A stretch of 64,000 nt of DNA from Shewanella algicola (GCF_014648035.1 NZ_BMQI01000020.1:1-64000), one strand, 5' to 3'. Positions 1 to 9,067 are shown, counted from the first letter of the stretch. The notes: a model not told the origin generated them from the sequence alone. Made by a program: numbers and translations.

Positions 1-61
1 GATACGTTATACTCTGTATCGAGTGAATACTCACTAATGTCTGTAGGCTAAACATTGGTGC
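1..61. repeat. 62-bp direct repeat, copy 1 (cut by window edge or complete)
   Basis: This stretch begins GATACGTTATACTCTG and recurs almost unchanged at 169-230, with differences only around the ACT/ATC and TTGG/TCAA positions. In the minus-strand direction each copy would sit just upstream of a tRNA-Glu position: copy 2 precedes the degenerate tRNA-Glu at 66-162, and copy 1 probably precedes another tRNA outside the window. It therefore looks like a duplicated tRNA spacer or leader and not an independent mobile element. This role is inferred from position only. Confidence 0.8.
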
Positions 62-65
62 TAAT

Positions 66-162
66 TGCTACAAATAAACAAGGATTCGACCCCCTGTTAC
101 CGCCGACTCTTTATAAACCAAAGTGGGCGATGTCCTAAGCTCTATTTCTAGACGAATGGGAC
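66..162 (-). pseudogene. Degenerate tRNA-Glu copy
   Basis: Read on the minus strand, the segment matches tRNA-Glu in pieces. It has a GTCCC acceptor start, the TTCGTCTAG D-arm start with TTAGGAC closing it, a CGCC/GGCGG anticodon stem followed by TAACAGGGG, and a TCGAATCC T-loop. The D-loop is about five bases too long. The anticodon loop is about 14 bases too long and no longer shows TTC. The 3' acceptor strand does not pair with the 5' strand, although TAGCA vaguely recalls the CCA end. About 97 bases long instead of 76, it cannot fold as a working tRNA. Most likely it is the decayed member of a tandem tRNA-Glu array. Confidence 0.7.
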
Positions 163-168
163 ACTGTT

Positions 169-230
169 GATACGTTATACTCTGTATCGAGTGAATACTC
201 ATCAATGTCTGTAGGCTAAACATCAATGCT
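169..230. repeat. 62-bp direct repeat, copy 2
   Basis: Second copy of the repeat at 1-61, lying between the tRNA-Ala gene and the degenerate tRNA-Glu. GATAC...GTATC is a short inverted pair inside the unit. The copies show that the spacer-plus-tRNA unit was duplicated as a block. Confidence 0.8.
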
Positions 231-258
231 TTTATCTACTTAAAGATTGTTAAGTAAG

Positions 259-334
259 TGGTGGAGCTACACGGGATCGAACCGTGGACCTCTTCACTGC
301 CAGCGAAGCGCTCTCCCAGCTGAGCTATAACCCC
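259..334 (-). tRNA. tRNA-Ala (anticodon GGC)
   Basis: The minus strand gives a complete 76-nt cloverleaf starting GGGGTTATAGCTCAGC and ending CTCCACCA with the CCA encoded. The anticodon loop CTGGCAG has GGC at positions 34-36. The T-arm GGTTCGATCC is canonical. It has its own promoter at 402-431 and is followed downstream by the degenerate tRNA-Glu. Confidence 0.95.
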
Positions 335-401
335 TTTCTTACTTAATGCTTTTGGATATGCAACCAGAATTAACTGACGTCATGTCTCAACTGCGAGGCG
401 C

Positions 402-431
402 ATTCTATGCAGCATACCCAAAAGTGTCAAC
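402..431 (-). promoter_or_regulatory. Sigma-70 promoter for tRNA-Ala
   Basis: On the minus strand TTGACA (426-431) is followed after 18 bp by TAGAAT (402-407), then a GC-rich discriminator (GCGCCTCGC) typical of stable-RNA promoters under stringent control. It lies about 70 bp upstream of the tRNA and just after the gltX stop codon. Confidence 0.7.
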
Positions 432-438
432 TCGTTTT

Positions 439-1848
439 TTATGAATTTATTCTATCTGCTACAAATTCAATCGCTTTGGATATTCTTTGTGCAGATCTTT
501 CTTTTCCGATTAAGAACAAGGTTAAATCTAATGCTGGAGACTGACCTGCGCCTGTAACCGCGACGCGTAAAGGCATACCCACTTTACCCATTCCCACATC
601 AAGTTCGGTTGCCGTAGCTTCGATTACTTGGTGAATAGCTTCAACGCTCCAGTCATTCAGCTCAGCTAATTTTTGATTGAATAATGTTAATGGCTCTAAT
701 GCAACACCACGGAGATGTTTTTTAGCTTGGGCAGCATCGAACTCAGTAAAGTCTTCATAGAAATAACGACTCGAAGCAGCTAACTCTTTTAAGGTCTTAG
801 CGCGCTCAGATAATGCGGTTACGATATCAGCAAGGGCAGGGCCATTACTGATATCAATGTTTTGATCATCCATATGCCATTGAAGATGAGATGCAACATA
901 AGCTGGATCAAGTGATTTAATATAGTGTTGGTTCAACCAAACTAGCTTATCGGTATTAAATGCAGAAGCCGCTTTGTTAATATCATCTAATTTGAATAGT
1001 GTTTTTAACTCTTCCAGTGAAAACACTTCTTGATCGCCATGCGACCAACCTAAACGAACAAGATAGTTTAACAATGCTTCTGGTAAATAACCGTCATCAC
1101 GGTATTGCATTACGCCAACAGCACCATGGCGTTTAGATAATTTGGCACCATCATCACCTAAAATCATCGATACATGTGCGTATTCAGGAATTGGTGCACC
1201 TAGTGCTTTAAGAATATTAATTTGGCGTGGTGTGTTGTTGATATGATCTTCACCACGAACAACACAAGTAATCCCCATATCCCAATCGTCAACGACAACG
1301 CAGAAGTTATAGGTTGGCACACCATCGGTACGTTTAATGATTAAATCGTCAAGCATATCATTTGAAATTTCGATACGGCCGCGAACATGGTCGTCAAATA
1401 CCACGCTACCTTCGATAGGATTTTTGAAACGAATAACAAAGGGCTCGTCAGTATCGCGTGGCGCAAGGTTGCGACAGCAGCCATCATACTTTTGCTGTAA
1501 GCCCTGTGCAGCTTGTTCTTCACGCATGCTTTCAATTCGCTCACGTGAGCAATAACATTTATAAGCGGTACCGTTATTCAACATTTGATCAATGATTTCA
1601 TTGTAACGATCGAAACGTTTAGTTTGGTAATACGGGCCTTCATCCCAGGTTAGTCCTAACCAGTTCATACCATCAAGAATGGCATCGCAGGCTTCTTGAG
1701 TTGAACGTTCAATGTCGGTGTCTTCAATGCGAAGCACAAACTCACCATTGTTAGCACGAGCGTGTAACCATGAATAAAGTGCAGTACGGGCACCACCTAC
1801 ATGAAGAAAACCAGTTGGACTTGGAGCAAAACGCGTCTTAGTAGTCAT
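439..1848 (-). CDS. gltX: Glutamyl-tRNA synthetase
   Basis: Class I aminoacyl-tRNA synthetase that charges tRNA-Glu with glutamate in the cytoplasm. The 469-residue length matches the bacterial enzyme. The HIGH-type motif is seen near residues 9-19 ([11 protein letters not shown]) and the KMSKS-type motif as KLSKRHG near residue 237. The zinc-knuckle cysteines of the E. coli type are present (CYC near 98-100 and CC near 125). The gene is followed by tRNA-Ala and remnants of a tRNA-Glu array, a neighbourhood that fits its substrate. Start is ATG at 1848, directly before the family's usual [12 protein letters not shown] opening. Confidence 0.97.
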   Translation of the reverse strand: MTTKTRFAPSPTGFLHVGGARTALYSWLHARANNGEFVLRIEDTDIERSTQEACDAILDGMNWLGLTWDEGPYYQTKRFDRYNEIIDQMLNNGTAYKCYCSRERIESMREEQAAQGLQQKYDGCCRNLAPRDTDEPFVIRFKNPIEGSVVFDDHVRGRIEISNDMLDDLIIKRTDGVPTYNFCVVVDDWDMGITCVVRGEDHINNTPRQINILKALGAPIPEYAHVSMILGDDGAKLSKRHGAVGVMQYRDDGYLPEALLNYLVRLGWSHGDQEVFSLEELKTLFKLDDINKAASAFNTDKLVWLNQHYIKSLDPAYVASHLQWHMDDQNIDISNGPALADIVTALSERAKTLKELAASSRYFYEDFTEFDAAQAKKHLRGVALEPLTLFNQKLAELNDWSVEAIHQVIEATATELDVGMGKVGMPLRVAVTGAGQSPALDLTLFLIGKERSAQRISKAIEFVADRINS

Positions 1849-1908
1849 AATCGGACACTAACCTATTTATAAACGTCTAAATAAAGACAAACAAAAAAAT
1901 GTGGCGCT

Positions 1909-1936
1909 ATTCTAACAGCCAAACTCAGTAGTTGAA
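1909..1936 (-). promoter_or_regulatory. Possible gltX promoter
   Basis: Minus strand: TTCAAC, a 16-bp spacer, then TAGAAT, about 60 bp upstream of gltX. The -10 is good and the -35 weak. The rest of the 388-bp gap 1849-2236 is AT-rich; apart from this site and the tRNA-Val promoter I see nothing gene-like in it. Confidence 0.4.
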
Positions 1937-2189
1937 ATGGTGTGCATTCAAACCTGAGACAGATTTTATTTTTTCTTTGCGGATAAACGTCAAAAATGAC
2001 TTGTTGTAAGTATCATTGCTATTAAAACATTGTGATGCACAGTAAGGCGTAATAATGACAGTAAATATTGTGTAAACGATGAAAGCGAACTGGTATTTAT
2101 TTTTGATTATGATTAGGTCAATCTGTTGATTAACAAAGCGTCAAAGCGAACAATTTTAGGCCGACTAGCATTTTTTTAATTAAAAAGCG

Positions 2190-2217
2190 TTGACAGGTTT
2201 TACTTGCCCCCTATAAT
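2190..2217 (+). promoter_or_regulatory. Strong sigma-70 promoter of the tRNA-Val array
   Basis: A consensus TTGACA (2190-2195) and consensus TATAAT (2212-2217) are separated by 16 bp. An A/T tract just upstream (ATTTTTTTAATTAAAAA) resembles an UP element. The discriminator GCCCCACAC is GC-rich, as expected for stringently controlled stable RNA. The first tRNA starts 19 bp after the -10 box. Confidence 0.88.
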
Positions 2218-2236
2218 ACGGCCCCACACAGCATGA

Positions 2237-2312
2237 GGTCGCTTAGCTCAGCTGGGAGAGCACCTCCCTTACAAGGAGGGGGTCACTGGTTCGAGCCCAG
2301 TAGCGACCACCA
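2237..2312 (+). tRNA. tRNA-Val (anticodon TAC), copy 1 of 6
   Basis: Complete 76-nt cloverleaf from GGTCGCTTAGCTCAGC to GCGACCACCA; anticodon loop CTTACAA. All six copies are identical in sequence. Its trailer contains a perfect hairpin (ATATCTTCAT/ATGAAGATAT) before the next gene. Confidence 0.97.
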
Positions 2313-2354
2313 TATCTTCATTGATGAAGATATTCTTATGTTGATTACATCCCA

Positions 2355-2430
2355 GGTCGCTTAGCTCAGCTGGGAGAGCACCTCCCTTACAAGGAGGGGG
2401 TCACTGGTTCGAGCCCAGTAGCGACCACCA
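2355..2430 (+). tRNA. tRNA-Val (anticodon TAC), copy 2 of 6
   Basis: Identical to copy 1. Leader GATTACA (2343-2349) is complementary to trailer TGTAATC (2431-2437), so the precursor can extend its acceptor stem across the mature ends. Confidence 0.97.
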
Positions 2431-2462
2431 TGTAATCTGATAAAATGATGTGTAGAGTCCCA

Positions 2463-2538
2463 GGTCGCTTAGCTCAGCTGGGAGAGCACCTCCCTTACAA
2501 GGAGGGGGTCACTGGTTCGAGCCCAGTAGCGACCACCA
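2463..2538 (+). tRNA. tRNA-Val (anticodon TAC), copy 3 of 6
   Basis: Identical to copy 1. Leader TAGAG before TCCCA can pair with CTCTA in the trailer. Confidence 0.97.
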
Positions 2539-2580
2539 TTTCTCTAAAAGAATGTGTTGGACTCATAGTAAAATATCCCA

Positions 2581-2656
2581 GGTCGCTTAGCTCAGCTGGG
2601 AGAGCACCTCCCTTACAAGGAGGGGGTCACTGGTTCGAGCCCAGTAGCGACCACCA
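2581..2656 (+). tRNA. tRNA-Val (anticodon TAC), copy 4 of 6
   Basis: Identical to copy 1. Leader GTAAAATA is perfectly complementary to trailer TATTTTAC, which begins immediately after the encoded CCA. Confidence 0.97.
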
Positions 2657-2688
2657 TATTTTACATGCTTTATAGATTGATATTCCCA

Positions 2689-2764
2689 GGTCGCTTAGCT
2701 CAGCTGGGAGAGCACCTCCCTTACAAGGAGGGGGTCACTGGTTCGAGCCCAGTAGCGACCACCA
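2689..2764 (+). tRNA. tRNA-Val (anticodon TAC), copy 5 of 6
   Basis: Identical to copy 1. Leader ATTGATA pairs perfectly with trailer TATCAAT. Confidence 0.97.
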
Positions 2765-2795
2765 TATCAATTTAATCTATCTGCGTTATATCCCA

Positions 2796-2871
2796 GGTCG
2801 CTTAGCTCAGCTGGGAGAGCACCTCCCTTACAAGGAGGGGGTCACTGGTTCGAGCCCAGTAGCGACCACCA
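2796..2871 (+). tRNA. tRNA-Val (anticodon TAC), copy 6 of 6
   Basis: Identical to copy 1 and the last of the array. Leader GTTATA and trailer TATTAC pair with one mismatch. No clear intrinsic terminator follows on the plus strand. Confidence 0.97.
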
Positions 2872-3005
2872 TATTACTCGTTTAACTTCTAATTTAATCT
2901 CCCTTAAACAGCTGCAATCTTATTTTGATCACTTAATCTTGTTTAGTTTGTTCTAATATTGCTTCTTGCAATCCCATTTTTTTAACTTTCTTGATGTTCG
3001 GCCAT

Positions 3006-3031
3006 AAAAAAGCCACTCAAATTGAATGGCT
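3006..3031 (-). terminator. Intrinsic terminator of the ABC exporter gene
   Basis: On the minus strand AGCCATTC and GAGTGGCT (one G-T type mismatch) form a hairpin followed by a run of T. It lies about 30 bp after the exporter's stop codon. Confidence 0.75.
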
Positions 3032-3057
3032 TCTATTAAACTCTGTAAGTTACGACA

Positions 3058-4887
3058 TTAATCCAGTCCTAAAAATCCACCAGTTTGATGTGACCATAGT
3101 TGTGAGTAAATGCCATTGGCTTTAATCAATTCTTGATGAGTGCCTTGTTCTACAACTTTGCCTTGATCTAATACAATTAAGCGGTCCATTGCCGCAATCG
3201 TCGAGAGTCGATGCGCAATGGCAATAACGGTTTTACCTTCCATTAGCTCGTACAACGACTCTTGAATTGCCGCTTCAACCTCAGAATCGAGCGCCGATGT
3301 GGCTTCATCGAGTAACAATATTGGCGCGTTTTTAAGTAACACTCTGGCAATTGCGATACGTTGACGCTGACCACCAGACAACTTAACACCGCGCTCACCT
3401 ACTTGTGCATCTAAGCCTTTATTTCCAAAGGGATCGGTTAGCGTATCGATAAAATCAAATGCCTGCGCTTGAGTGATAGCAGCCATTAAGCGTTCTTCGC
3501 TAGCGTGAGGGTCGCCATACAAAATGTTTTCACGAATAGAGCGATGCAATAATGACGTGTCTTGAGTGACCATACCGATATTGGCGCGCAATGAGTCTTG
3601 GGTGACATCGGTTAGGGGTTGATCATCAATAAGAATTTGCCCTTGTTCAACATCATGAAAACGCATTAATAAATTAACTAATGTCGATTTTCCTGCGCCC
3701 GAACGGCCGACTAAACCGACTTTCTCTCCAGGCTTAATGTGCAAATCTAATTCATTAATAACGCCTTTTTTCTCACCGTAATGAAAACTCACTTGGTTAA
3801 AGTCTATTTTACCTTGATCAACCACAATGTCTTTGGCGTTTGGTTTATCTTCAATCGCAATCGGTTTTGATAAGGTATTCATTCCGTCGGTAACCGTACC
3901 AATGTTTTCAAACAGTGAGCTAATTTCCCACATTATCCATTGAGACATACCGTTTAAACGCAGTGCTAAACTCACGGCAATGGCAATGGCACCAACAGTA
4001 ATCGCGTTATCCGCCCAAAGCCAAATTGATACAGCAGCAATAGTGAATGCCAATAGATAATTAATTATTTGCACTGCAACGTTAATGATTGTCACTAAAC
4101 GCATTTGGCCGTAAACCGTGTTTAAAAATAAACTCATACTGTCGCGGGCATAATCTGCTTCTTGCTTAGTGTGAGAGAATAATTTCACGGTAGAAATATT
4201 GGTATAACTGTCAACAATTCGCCCTGTCATGCTCGAGCGGGCGTCAGCTTGTTGTGCTGAAATCGCTTTTAGTTTTGGCACTAATTTCCACTGGATTGCA
4301 ATGTAGGCGATTAGCCACACCAGCATAGGTAACATTAAGCGTAAGTCGGCGCTGGCAATCATCACGAGCATTGAGGTGAAGTAAATTAAGATGTACATCA
4401 ATACATCTAGTAGCTTCATGACCGTTTCACGCACTGCTAATGAGGTTTGCATTACTTTAGTGGCGACACGGCCGGCAAAGTCATCTTGATAAAAGCCAAT
4501 ACTTTGCTTAAGTAAGTAACGATGTGCTTGCCAGCGAATGGCCATGGGATAATTACCCAATAATGTTTGATGCACGATCGAGGCATGCAACCAAACAATA
4601 AACGGGATCACAACTAACACAATCACCGACATGCCAATAAGGGTAACGTGTTCGTCTTGCCATAAGGTTTGTGGATTTTTAGTGACTAACCAGTCGACTA
4701 GCTTACCCATAAAACCAAATAGTGACACCTCTAATATGGCCAGAATGGCCGTTAAAATTGACATTACAATTAAAGGTTTACCAAAGCCGCGAGTATAATG
4801 ACGACAAAATGCATATAGGGTTTTAGGCGGCTGCGTCGGCTCTTCTGGCGGTAACGGTTGAGTTAAGGATTCAAAAAATTTAAACAT
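3058..4887 (-). CDS. ABC exporter half-transporter (fused membrane and ATPase domains)
   Basis: A 609-residue protein with an N-terminal six-helix type 1 exporter membrane domain (about residues 35-330) and a C-terminal nucleotide-binding domain. The ATPase motifs are intact: Walker A GRSGAGKST near residue 393, signature LSGGQ near 502, Walker B ILLLDEATSALD, and the switch histidine in AHRLST. It should work as an inner-membrane homodimer or heterodimer that exports a lipid, peptide or drug. It resembles the MsbA/MdlB group in layout, but the substrate cannot be read from sequence. It stands alone, between the tRNA-Val array and the divergent alkylation-repair genes. Confidence 0.9.
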   Translation of the reverse strand: MFKFFESLTQPLPPEEPTQPPKTLYAFCRHYTRGFGKPLIVMSILTAILAILEVSLFGFMGKLVDWLVTKNPQTLWQDEHVTLIGMSVIVLVVIPFIVWLHASIVHQTLLGNYPMAIRWQAHRYLLKQSIGFYQDDFAGRVATKVMQTSLAVRETVMKLLDVLMYILIYFTSMLVMIASADLRLMLPMLVWLIAYIAIQWKLVPKLKAISAQQADARSSMTGRIVDSYTNISTVKLFSHTKQEADYARDSMSLFLNTVYGQMRLVTIINVAVQIINYLLAFTIAAVSIWLWADNAITVGAIAIAVSLALRLNGMSQWIMWEISSLFENIGTVTDGMNTLSKPIAIEDKPNAKDIVVDQGKIDFNQVSFHYGEKKGVINELDLHIKPGEKVGLVGRSGAGKSTLVNLLMRFHDVEQGQILIDDQPLTDVTQDSLRANIGMVTQDTSLLHRSIRENILYGDPHASEERLMAAITQAQAFDFIDTLTDPFGNKGLDAQVGERGVKLSGGQRQRIAIARVLLKNAPILLLDEATSALDSEVEAAIQESLYELMEGKTVIAIAHRLSTIAAMDRLIVLDQGKVVEQGTHQELIKANGIYSQLWSHQTGGFLGLD

Positions 4888-5130
4888 CTAATGCTCTAAC
4901 ATCCATAGTGAGGTTTCTGCTGCTAGGATAACGTATATGCGTCAAATGTAATGCGTTAAATTGTTACCATTAATCTGCTGATGAGCTTATAACGATTCAG
5001 TTCCGTTATCCGCTAGTCGCAGCGCAGTCATTTCGGTAAAGTCAGTCGATACGTAAAAAAGCATTTTTTAGCGCAATATTGATCTTATGTTAAGTGTTAA
5101 CCTGTAATGATACAGGCTCGAGGAGAGAAA

Positions 5131-6660
5131 ATGGTTAACGAGCAATCATTAACAGATTGTCACCTTGCACCACAAGTGTGTCAGCAAGCTCGATTGAGCC
5201 GCGATGCTCGCTTTGATGGCCAATTTTTTACCGGCGTGATCACCACCGGTATTTATTGCCGTTCAATTTGCCCCGCGCCAGCGCCGCATGAAAAAAACGT
5301 CCGCTATTTTGACTCCGCGATTAAAGCCGCTAATGCAGGGTTGAGACCGTGTTTACGGTGTCGACCCGATAGTGCACCAAGCTCCAATGCTTGGCGCGGC
5401 ACACAGACCACTCTTAACCGAGCATTAACGTTAATTGAGCAAGGGTACCTTTATGGTGATAACGCCATGCCAGTGACTGAACTTGCTGAAAAATTAGGTA
5501 TAACGAGTCGTTATTTGAGTCAATTGTTTAATCAACAATTAGGAACGTCGCCAAAACGTTTTGCTCAGTATCAGCAATTGATGTTTGCCAAACAGTTACT
5601 GCATCAAACCTCTTTGTCGATGACCGACATTGCCATGGCTGCGGGGTTTAACAGTATTCGGCGTTTTAATGAAGTGTTTCAGCAACACTTACAGCTAACC
5701 CCCTCGGCTATCCGTAAGCTGAGTCGCTCCACCATTGCGACGCAAGTGACATGTGATAATCCATTAATGACCGTTAACCCTATTACGTTAACCTTGGCGT
5801 ATCGGCCACCATTAAATTGGCCCAAAATGTTGCAGTTTTATGCTTTTCGTCAAGTGAAGCATATGGAGGTGATTAATGATAACGGCTATATGCGCAGTTT
5901 TTCATTTAATGGTATTAATGGTGTTTTTGCTGCTAAGCACCATCACAATAAACCTCAATTAGATGTGAGCATTTATTTTGTTAATGCTTTAGACATTAAG
6001 TACTTACACAAAGTTGTGTTGAAGGTTCGTGCTCTTTTCGATCTTGATGCGGATATGCAGGTCATCGAACAAGCTCTCACCCCAATAACGTCACTCGGTG
6101 CTAATATCGATGTCGGCCTTAGGATCCCCGGTACAGCTAATGTGTTTGAAGCAGTATGCCGAGCAGTATTAGGTCAACAAGTAAGCGTGCTACAAGCCAC
6201 TAAATTACTCAACACCTTAGTACAACACTATGGTGAACCGCTTAGTTTGAATGGTAAAATCTGGCGACTTTTTCCGACACCTAAGGTGATTGCCCAAGCA
6301 TCACTGGATGAATTAAAAATGCCTGGTGCACGTAAATTGGCCTTAAACGCGCTTGGCACGTATGTTTCTCAATACCCTGAGTCAACTCCGCAAGATTGGT
6401 TGTCGGTTAAAGGGATTGGCCCATGGACCGTTGCTTATGCACAAATGCGAGGGTTCAGCGAACCAGACGTGTTTTTAACCACAGATTTAGTGATAAAAAA
6501 TAGGTTACATGCATTGCATCAATTGGCACAACGTCCGATTGAGTCAACCAAGTCGTATAGCCAAATTGCCAAACACATTAGCGAACAAGTTAGCCCTTGG
6601 GGCAGTTATTTAACGTTTCAGTTGTGGGATGAAAATCCCCTTACTTCAATACAAGAATAA
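5131..6660 (+). CDS. alkA: Ada-type regulator fused to AlkA 3-methyladenine DNA glycosylase
   Basis: Three parts are visible. The first is an Ada N-terminal methyl-phosphotriester zinc domain with the YCRSIC and PCLRC cysteine pairs, one cysteine being the methyl acceptor. The second is an AraC-type helix-turn-helix pair (about residues 90-195). The third is an AlkA glycosylase with the helix-hairpin-helix LSVKGIGPWTVAYA and the catalytic Asp in VFLTTD. Such fusions sense methylated phosphate, activate transcription and remove alkylated bases. The C-terminal methyltransferase of E. coli Ada is absent; ogt, 4 bp downstream, supplies that activity. I start at the second ATG, 5131, because AGGAGAG at 5121-5127 is correctly spaced for it; an earlier in-frame ATG at 5107 would overlap that site. 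An AGCGCAA sequence at 5070-5076 recalls an Ada box and suggests autoregulation. Confidence 0.93.
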   Translation: MVNEQSLTDCHLAPQVCQQARLSRDARFDGQFFTGVITTGIYCRSICPAPAPHEKNVRYFDSAIKAANAGLRPCLRCRPDSAPSSNAWRGTQTTLNRALTLIEQGYLYGDNAMPVTELAEKLGITSRYLSQLFNQQLGTSPKRFAQYQQLMFAKQLLHQTSLSMTDIAMAAGFNSIRRFNEVFQQHLQLTPSAIRKLSRSTIATQVTCDNPLMTVNPITLTLAYRPPLNWPKMLQFYAFRQVKHMEVINDNGYMRSFSFNGINGVFAAKHHHNKPQLDVSIYFVNALDIKYLHKVVLKVRALFDLDADMQVIEQALTPITSLGANIDVGLRIPGTANVFEAVCRAVLGQQVSVLQATKLLNTLVQHYGEPLSLNGKIWRLFPTPKVIAQASLDELKMPGARKLALNALGTYVSQYPESTPQDWLSVKGIGPWTVAYAQMRGFSEPDVFLTTDLVIKNRLHALHQLAQRPIESTKSYSQIAKHISEQVSPWGSYLTFQLWDENPLTSIQE

Positions 6661-6664
6661 AACT

Positions 6665-7186
6665 ATGTCTATACCTCAAGTACAATCGTTTGTGTCTAGC
6701 CCTGTGGGTTTACTGTCACTTAAAGCTTCTGAATATGGCCTGACGCATTTGCAAGTTTCTGATTTGGATGAACTTAACCCTGTTGTTGTGATTGAGTCTT
6801 CAATTAAGCTCATGCCTGCTACAAATGATGCGTGTTTACAGGCCCAACAACACATCAATGACACCGTGGTGCAATTAACAGAGTATTTTGCCGGCATTAG
6901 GCAAACCTTTGATATACCGTTAGCGCCTAAAGGAACCGTGTTTCAGCAACAGGTGTGGCAAGCCTTGCGTGATCTACCGTTTGGCCAGCATTGTAGCTAT
7001 AGCGATATCGCCAATACGATTGGTAGACCAAAAGCTGTGCGCGCGGTTGGGGCTGCAAATGGTGCCAATCCTATTGCGATTATCGTTCCATGTCATCGGG
7101 TGATTGGTAAAGGCGGTAAGCTTACGGGTTATGCTTATGGGTTAGGCATGAAACAATGGTTACTTAACTTAGAGACTGCACAATAA
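6665..7186 (+). CDS. ogt: O6-alkylguanine-DNA alkyltransferase
   Basis: Suicide DNA repair protein that moves the methyl group from O6-methylguanine (or O4-methylthymine) to its own cysteine. The active site PCHRVIG is intact, and the preceding helix-turn-helix region (GTVFQQQVWQALRDLPFG, YSDIANTIGRPKAVRAVG) is typical. 173 residues from the ATG at 6665, which fits the family. A start at 6629 inside the upstream gene would add 12 residues with no family match. It follows the Ada/AlkA gene with almost no gap, so the pair probably forms an adaptive-response operon. Confidence 0.93.
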   Translation: MSIPQVQSFVSSPVGLLSLKASEYGLTHLQVSDLDELNPVVVIESSIKLMPATNDACLQAQQHINDTVVQLTEYFAGIRQTFDIPLAPKGTVFQQQVWQALRDLPFGQHCSYSDIANTIGRPKAVRAVGAANGANPIAIIVPCHRVIGKGGKLTGYAYGLGMKQWLLNLETAQ

Positions 7187-7266
7187 AGTTAGGTAATTTA
7201 TCTGACTGATGCGCTAAAGTGCGGTAAAATGTCCGATTGTTACCCATTGTTGAGCGCATCTGATCC

Positions 7267-8553
7267 ATGACACAAGCTTCATTAGCTACCACCTTTGCTG
7301 AATTTGGTCTGCACACTCCGTTGTTGGCTAGATTGGCCGAGCTTCAATATATACAGCCTACACCAGTACAAGCCCATACCATCCCAAGTATTTTATCTGG
7401 CCAAGATTTGTTGGCGGGTGCCAATACGGGCTCGGGTAAAACCGCGGCGTTTGCTTTACCAATATTGCAGCAACTAATGGATCGTAATCGAACCTCATCA
7501 CCCAAAGGCAACCTTGTGAGCGCTTTAGTATTGGTGCCGACGCGTGAATTGGCCAAACAAGTTGCTGATAGCTTCAAATCTTATGCAGTTCATTTAAATG
7601 GTGATATCAAGGTTGTAGCAGCTTTTGGTGGCGTGTCTGTTAATACGCAAATGCTGGCTTTACGTGGCGGTGCTGATGTTGTTGTTGCAACGCCAGGGCG
7701 TTTACTCGATTTAATATCATCCAATGCCGTTAAATTGTCTGCTGTTTCAACACTGGTTCTCGATGAAGCAGACAGAATGCTTAGCTTAGGCTTTACTGAA
7801 GAACTCGCGCAGTTGATAGCCTTGTTACCGAAGAAAAAACAAACCTTATTGTTTTCTGCCACCTTCCCTGAAGAAGTGCGCCAACTCACTCAGACCTTAC
7901 TCAATAACCCACTAGAAGTGCAGTTACAAAGCGCCGAGGCCAGCACGTTAGTACAACGAGTCATGACGGTTAATCGCGAGAAAAAAACTGCGTTATTAGC
8001 TCACTTACTACAACAGCACCAATGGCGTCAGGTCTTGATTTTTGTGAGTGCAAAAAATGGGTGTAATCATTTAGCGCAAAAATTAGCTAAACGCGGTATT
8101 AGTGCTGAGGTGTTTCATGGTGATAAAGCACAAGGTGCGCGAAGCCGGGTACTTGAAAGCTTTAAAGCGGGTGAAATACAGGTGCTGATTGCCACCGACA
8201 TTGCCGCCCGTGGTTTAGACATTGAAAAACTGCCTGTAGTAATTAATTTTGACTTACCACGCAGTCCAGCAGATTATATGCACCGCATTGGCCGAAGTGG
8301 CCGTGCAGGTGAGGTAGGTTTAGCATTGACCTTGTTATCACATGATGAGTATCATCATTTCTCTGTTATTGAAAAAAAGAATAAAATTCGTCTTGAACGT
8401 GAACAAGTTAACGGATTTGAAGCCGATGACATTATGCCAGATAATGTCCTAGAACAGCCAAAGCCAGTCGCGAAACCTGAAGGCATGGGAAAAAAAAAGC
8501 GTAAGAAATTACCCCCTGTTAATGTAGATATTTGGGCTAAAAAACCAGAGTAG
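7267..8553 (+). CDS. DEAD-box ATP-dependent RNA helicase (RhlE-like)
   Basis: A 428-residue RNA helicase with all core motifs. These are the Q motif (YIQPTPVQ), motif I ANTGSGKT, Ia PTREL, II DEAD, III SAT, and in the second RecA domain ATDIAARGLD and HRIGRSGR. A short lysine-rich tail (KKKRKKLPP) probably binds RNA. It should unwind short duplexes in ribosome assembly or mRNA decay. The closest named group by sequence feel is RhlE, not verified. The next gene starts 8 bp after the stop codon and is probably co-transcribed. Confidence 0.92.
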   Translation: MTQASLATTFAEFGLHTPLLARLAELQYIQPTPVQAHTIPSILSGQDLLAGANTGSGKTAAFALPILQQLMDRNRTSSPKGNLVSALVLVPTRELAKQVADSFKSYAVHLNGDIKVVAAFGGVSVNTQMLALRGGADVVVATPGRLLDLISSNAVKLSAVSTLVLDEADRMLSLGFTEELAQLIALLPKKKQTLLFSATFPEEVRQLTQTLLNNPLEVQLQSAEASTLVQRVMTVNREKKTALLAHLLQQHQWRQVLIFVSAKNGCNHLAQKLAKRGISAEVFHGDKAQGARSRVLESFKAGEIQVLIATDIAARGLDIEKLPVVINFDLPRSPADYMHRIGRSGRAGEVGLALTLLSHDEYHHFSVIEKKNKIRLEREQVNGFEADDIMPDNVLEQPKPVAKPEGMGKKKRKKLPPVNVDIWAKKPE

Positions 8554-8561
8554 TAGGTATT

Positions 8562-9041
8562 ATGAAACATATTTTTTGGTTAGTAGATGGACAAATCGCA
8601 GGGCGAAGTGGTCCAAATAAAGATGCATGGAATTTAGCGGAGTTAAAGCAAGCCGGTTTTGGTGCGATAGCCTCATTAAATAATGCAGAAGGTTGTGACA
8701 CGGCAGCAATGACACAACTCGGTATTAAACATAAGGTGTTTAATTTACCCGATAACATCCCCCCTAAGCCGCAAGACCTCACCGTATGCGCCGAAGTTTT
8801 ACCGCAAGTATTAGCCTTTATTCGTGAGTGTGAAAGCGCCAATGTTCCTGTCTTATTACACTGTCGTTCAGGCATAAACCGAACAGAAATGGTCATGGCT
8901 TACTATATGATGGAAAACGGTGCAGCTCCGGTTCATGCGGTTAGCCAGGTACGAAATGCCAGTGGTTTAGCATTTGATGCAGATGGCTGGGACCAATTTG
9001 TTTATGATGTACTTTACGAGTTACAGTCTGCTTCAAACTAA
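8562..9041 (+). CDS. Dual-specificity / tyrosine phosphatase-like protein
   Basis: A 159-residue cytoplasmic protein with the phosphatase signature HCRSGINRT, that is HC-x5-R-T, near residue 105. An Asp-containing loop (FNLPDNIPP) before it could hold the general acid. The family hydrolyses phosphotyrosine or other phosphomonoesters; the substrate is unknown. It is 8 bp behind the helicase gene and closed by a long hairpin terminator at 9068. Confidence 0.82.
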   Translation: MKHIFWLVDGQIAGRSGPNKDAWNLAELKQAGFGAIASLNNAEGCDTAAMTQLGIKHKVFNLPDNIPPKPQDLTVCAEVLPQVLAFIRECESANVPVLLHCRSGINRTEMVMAYYMMENGAAPVHAVSQVRNASGLAFDADGWDQFVYDVLYELQSASN

Positions 9042-9067
9042 GCCTGTATCGAGACAAGTCGATCTAT

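Noticed and set aside
2445-2675. Plus-strand ORF of 76 codons
   Set aside because: It runs through two tRNA-Val genes and is a shadow of them.
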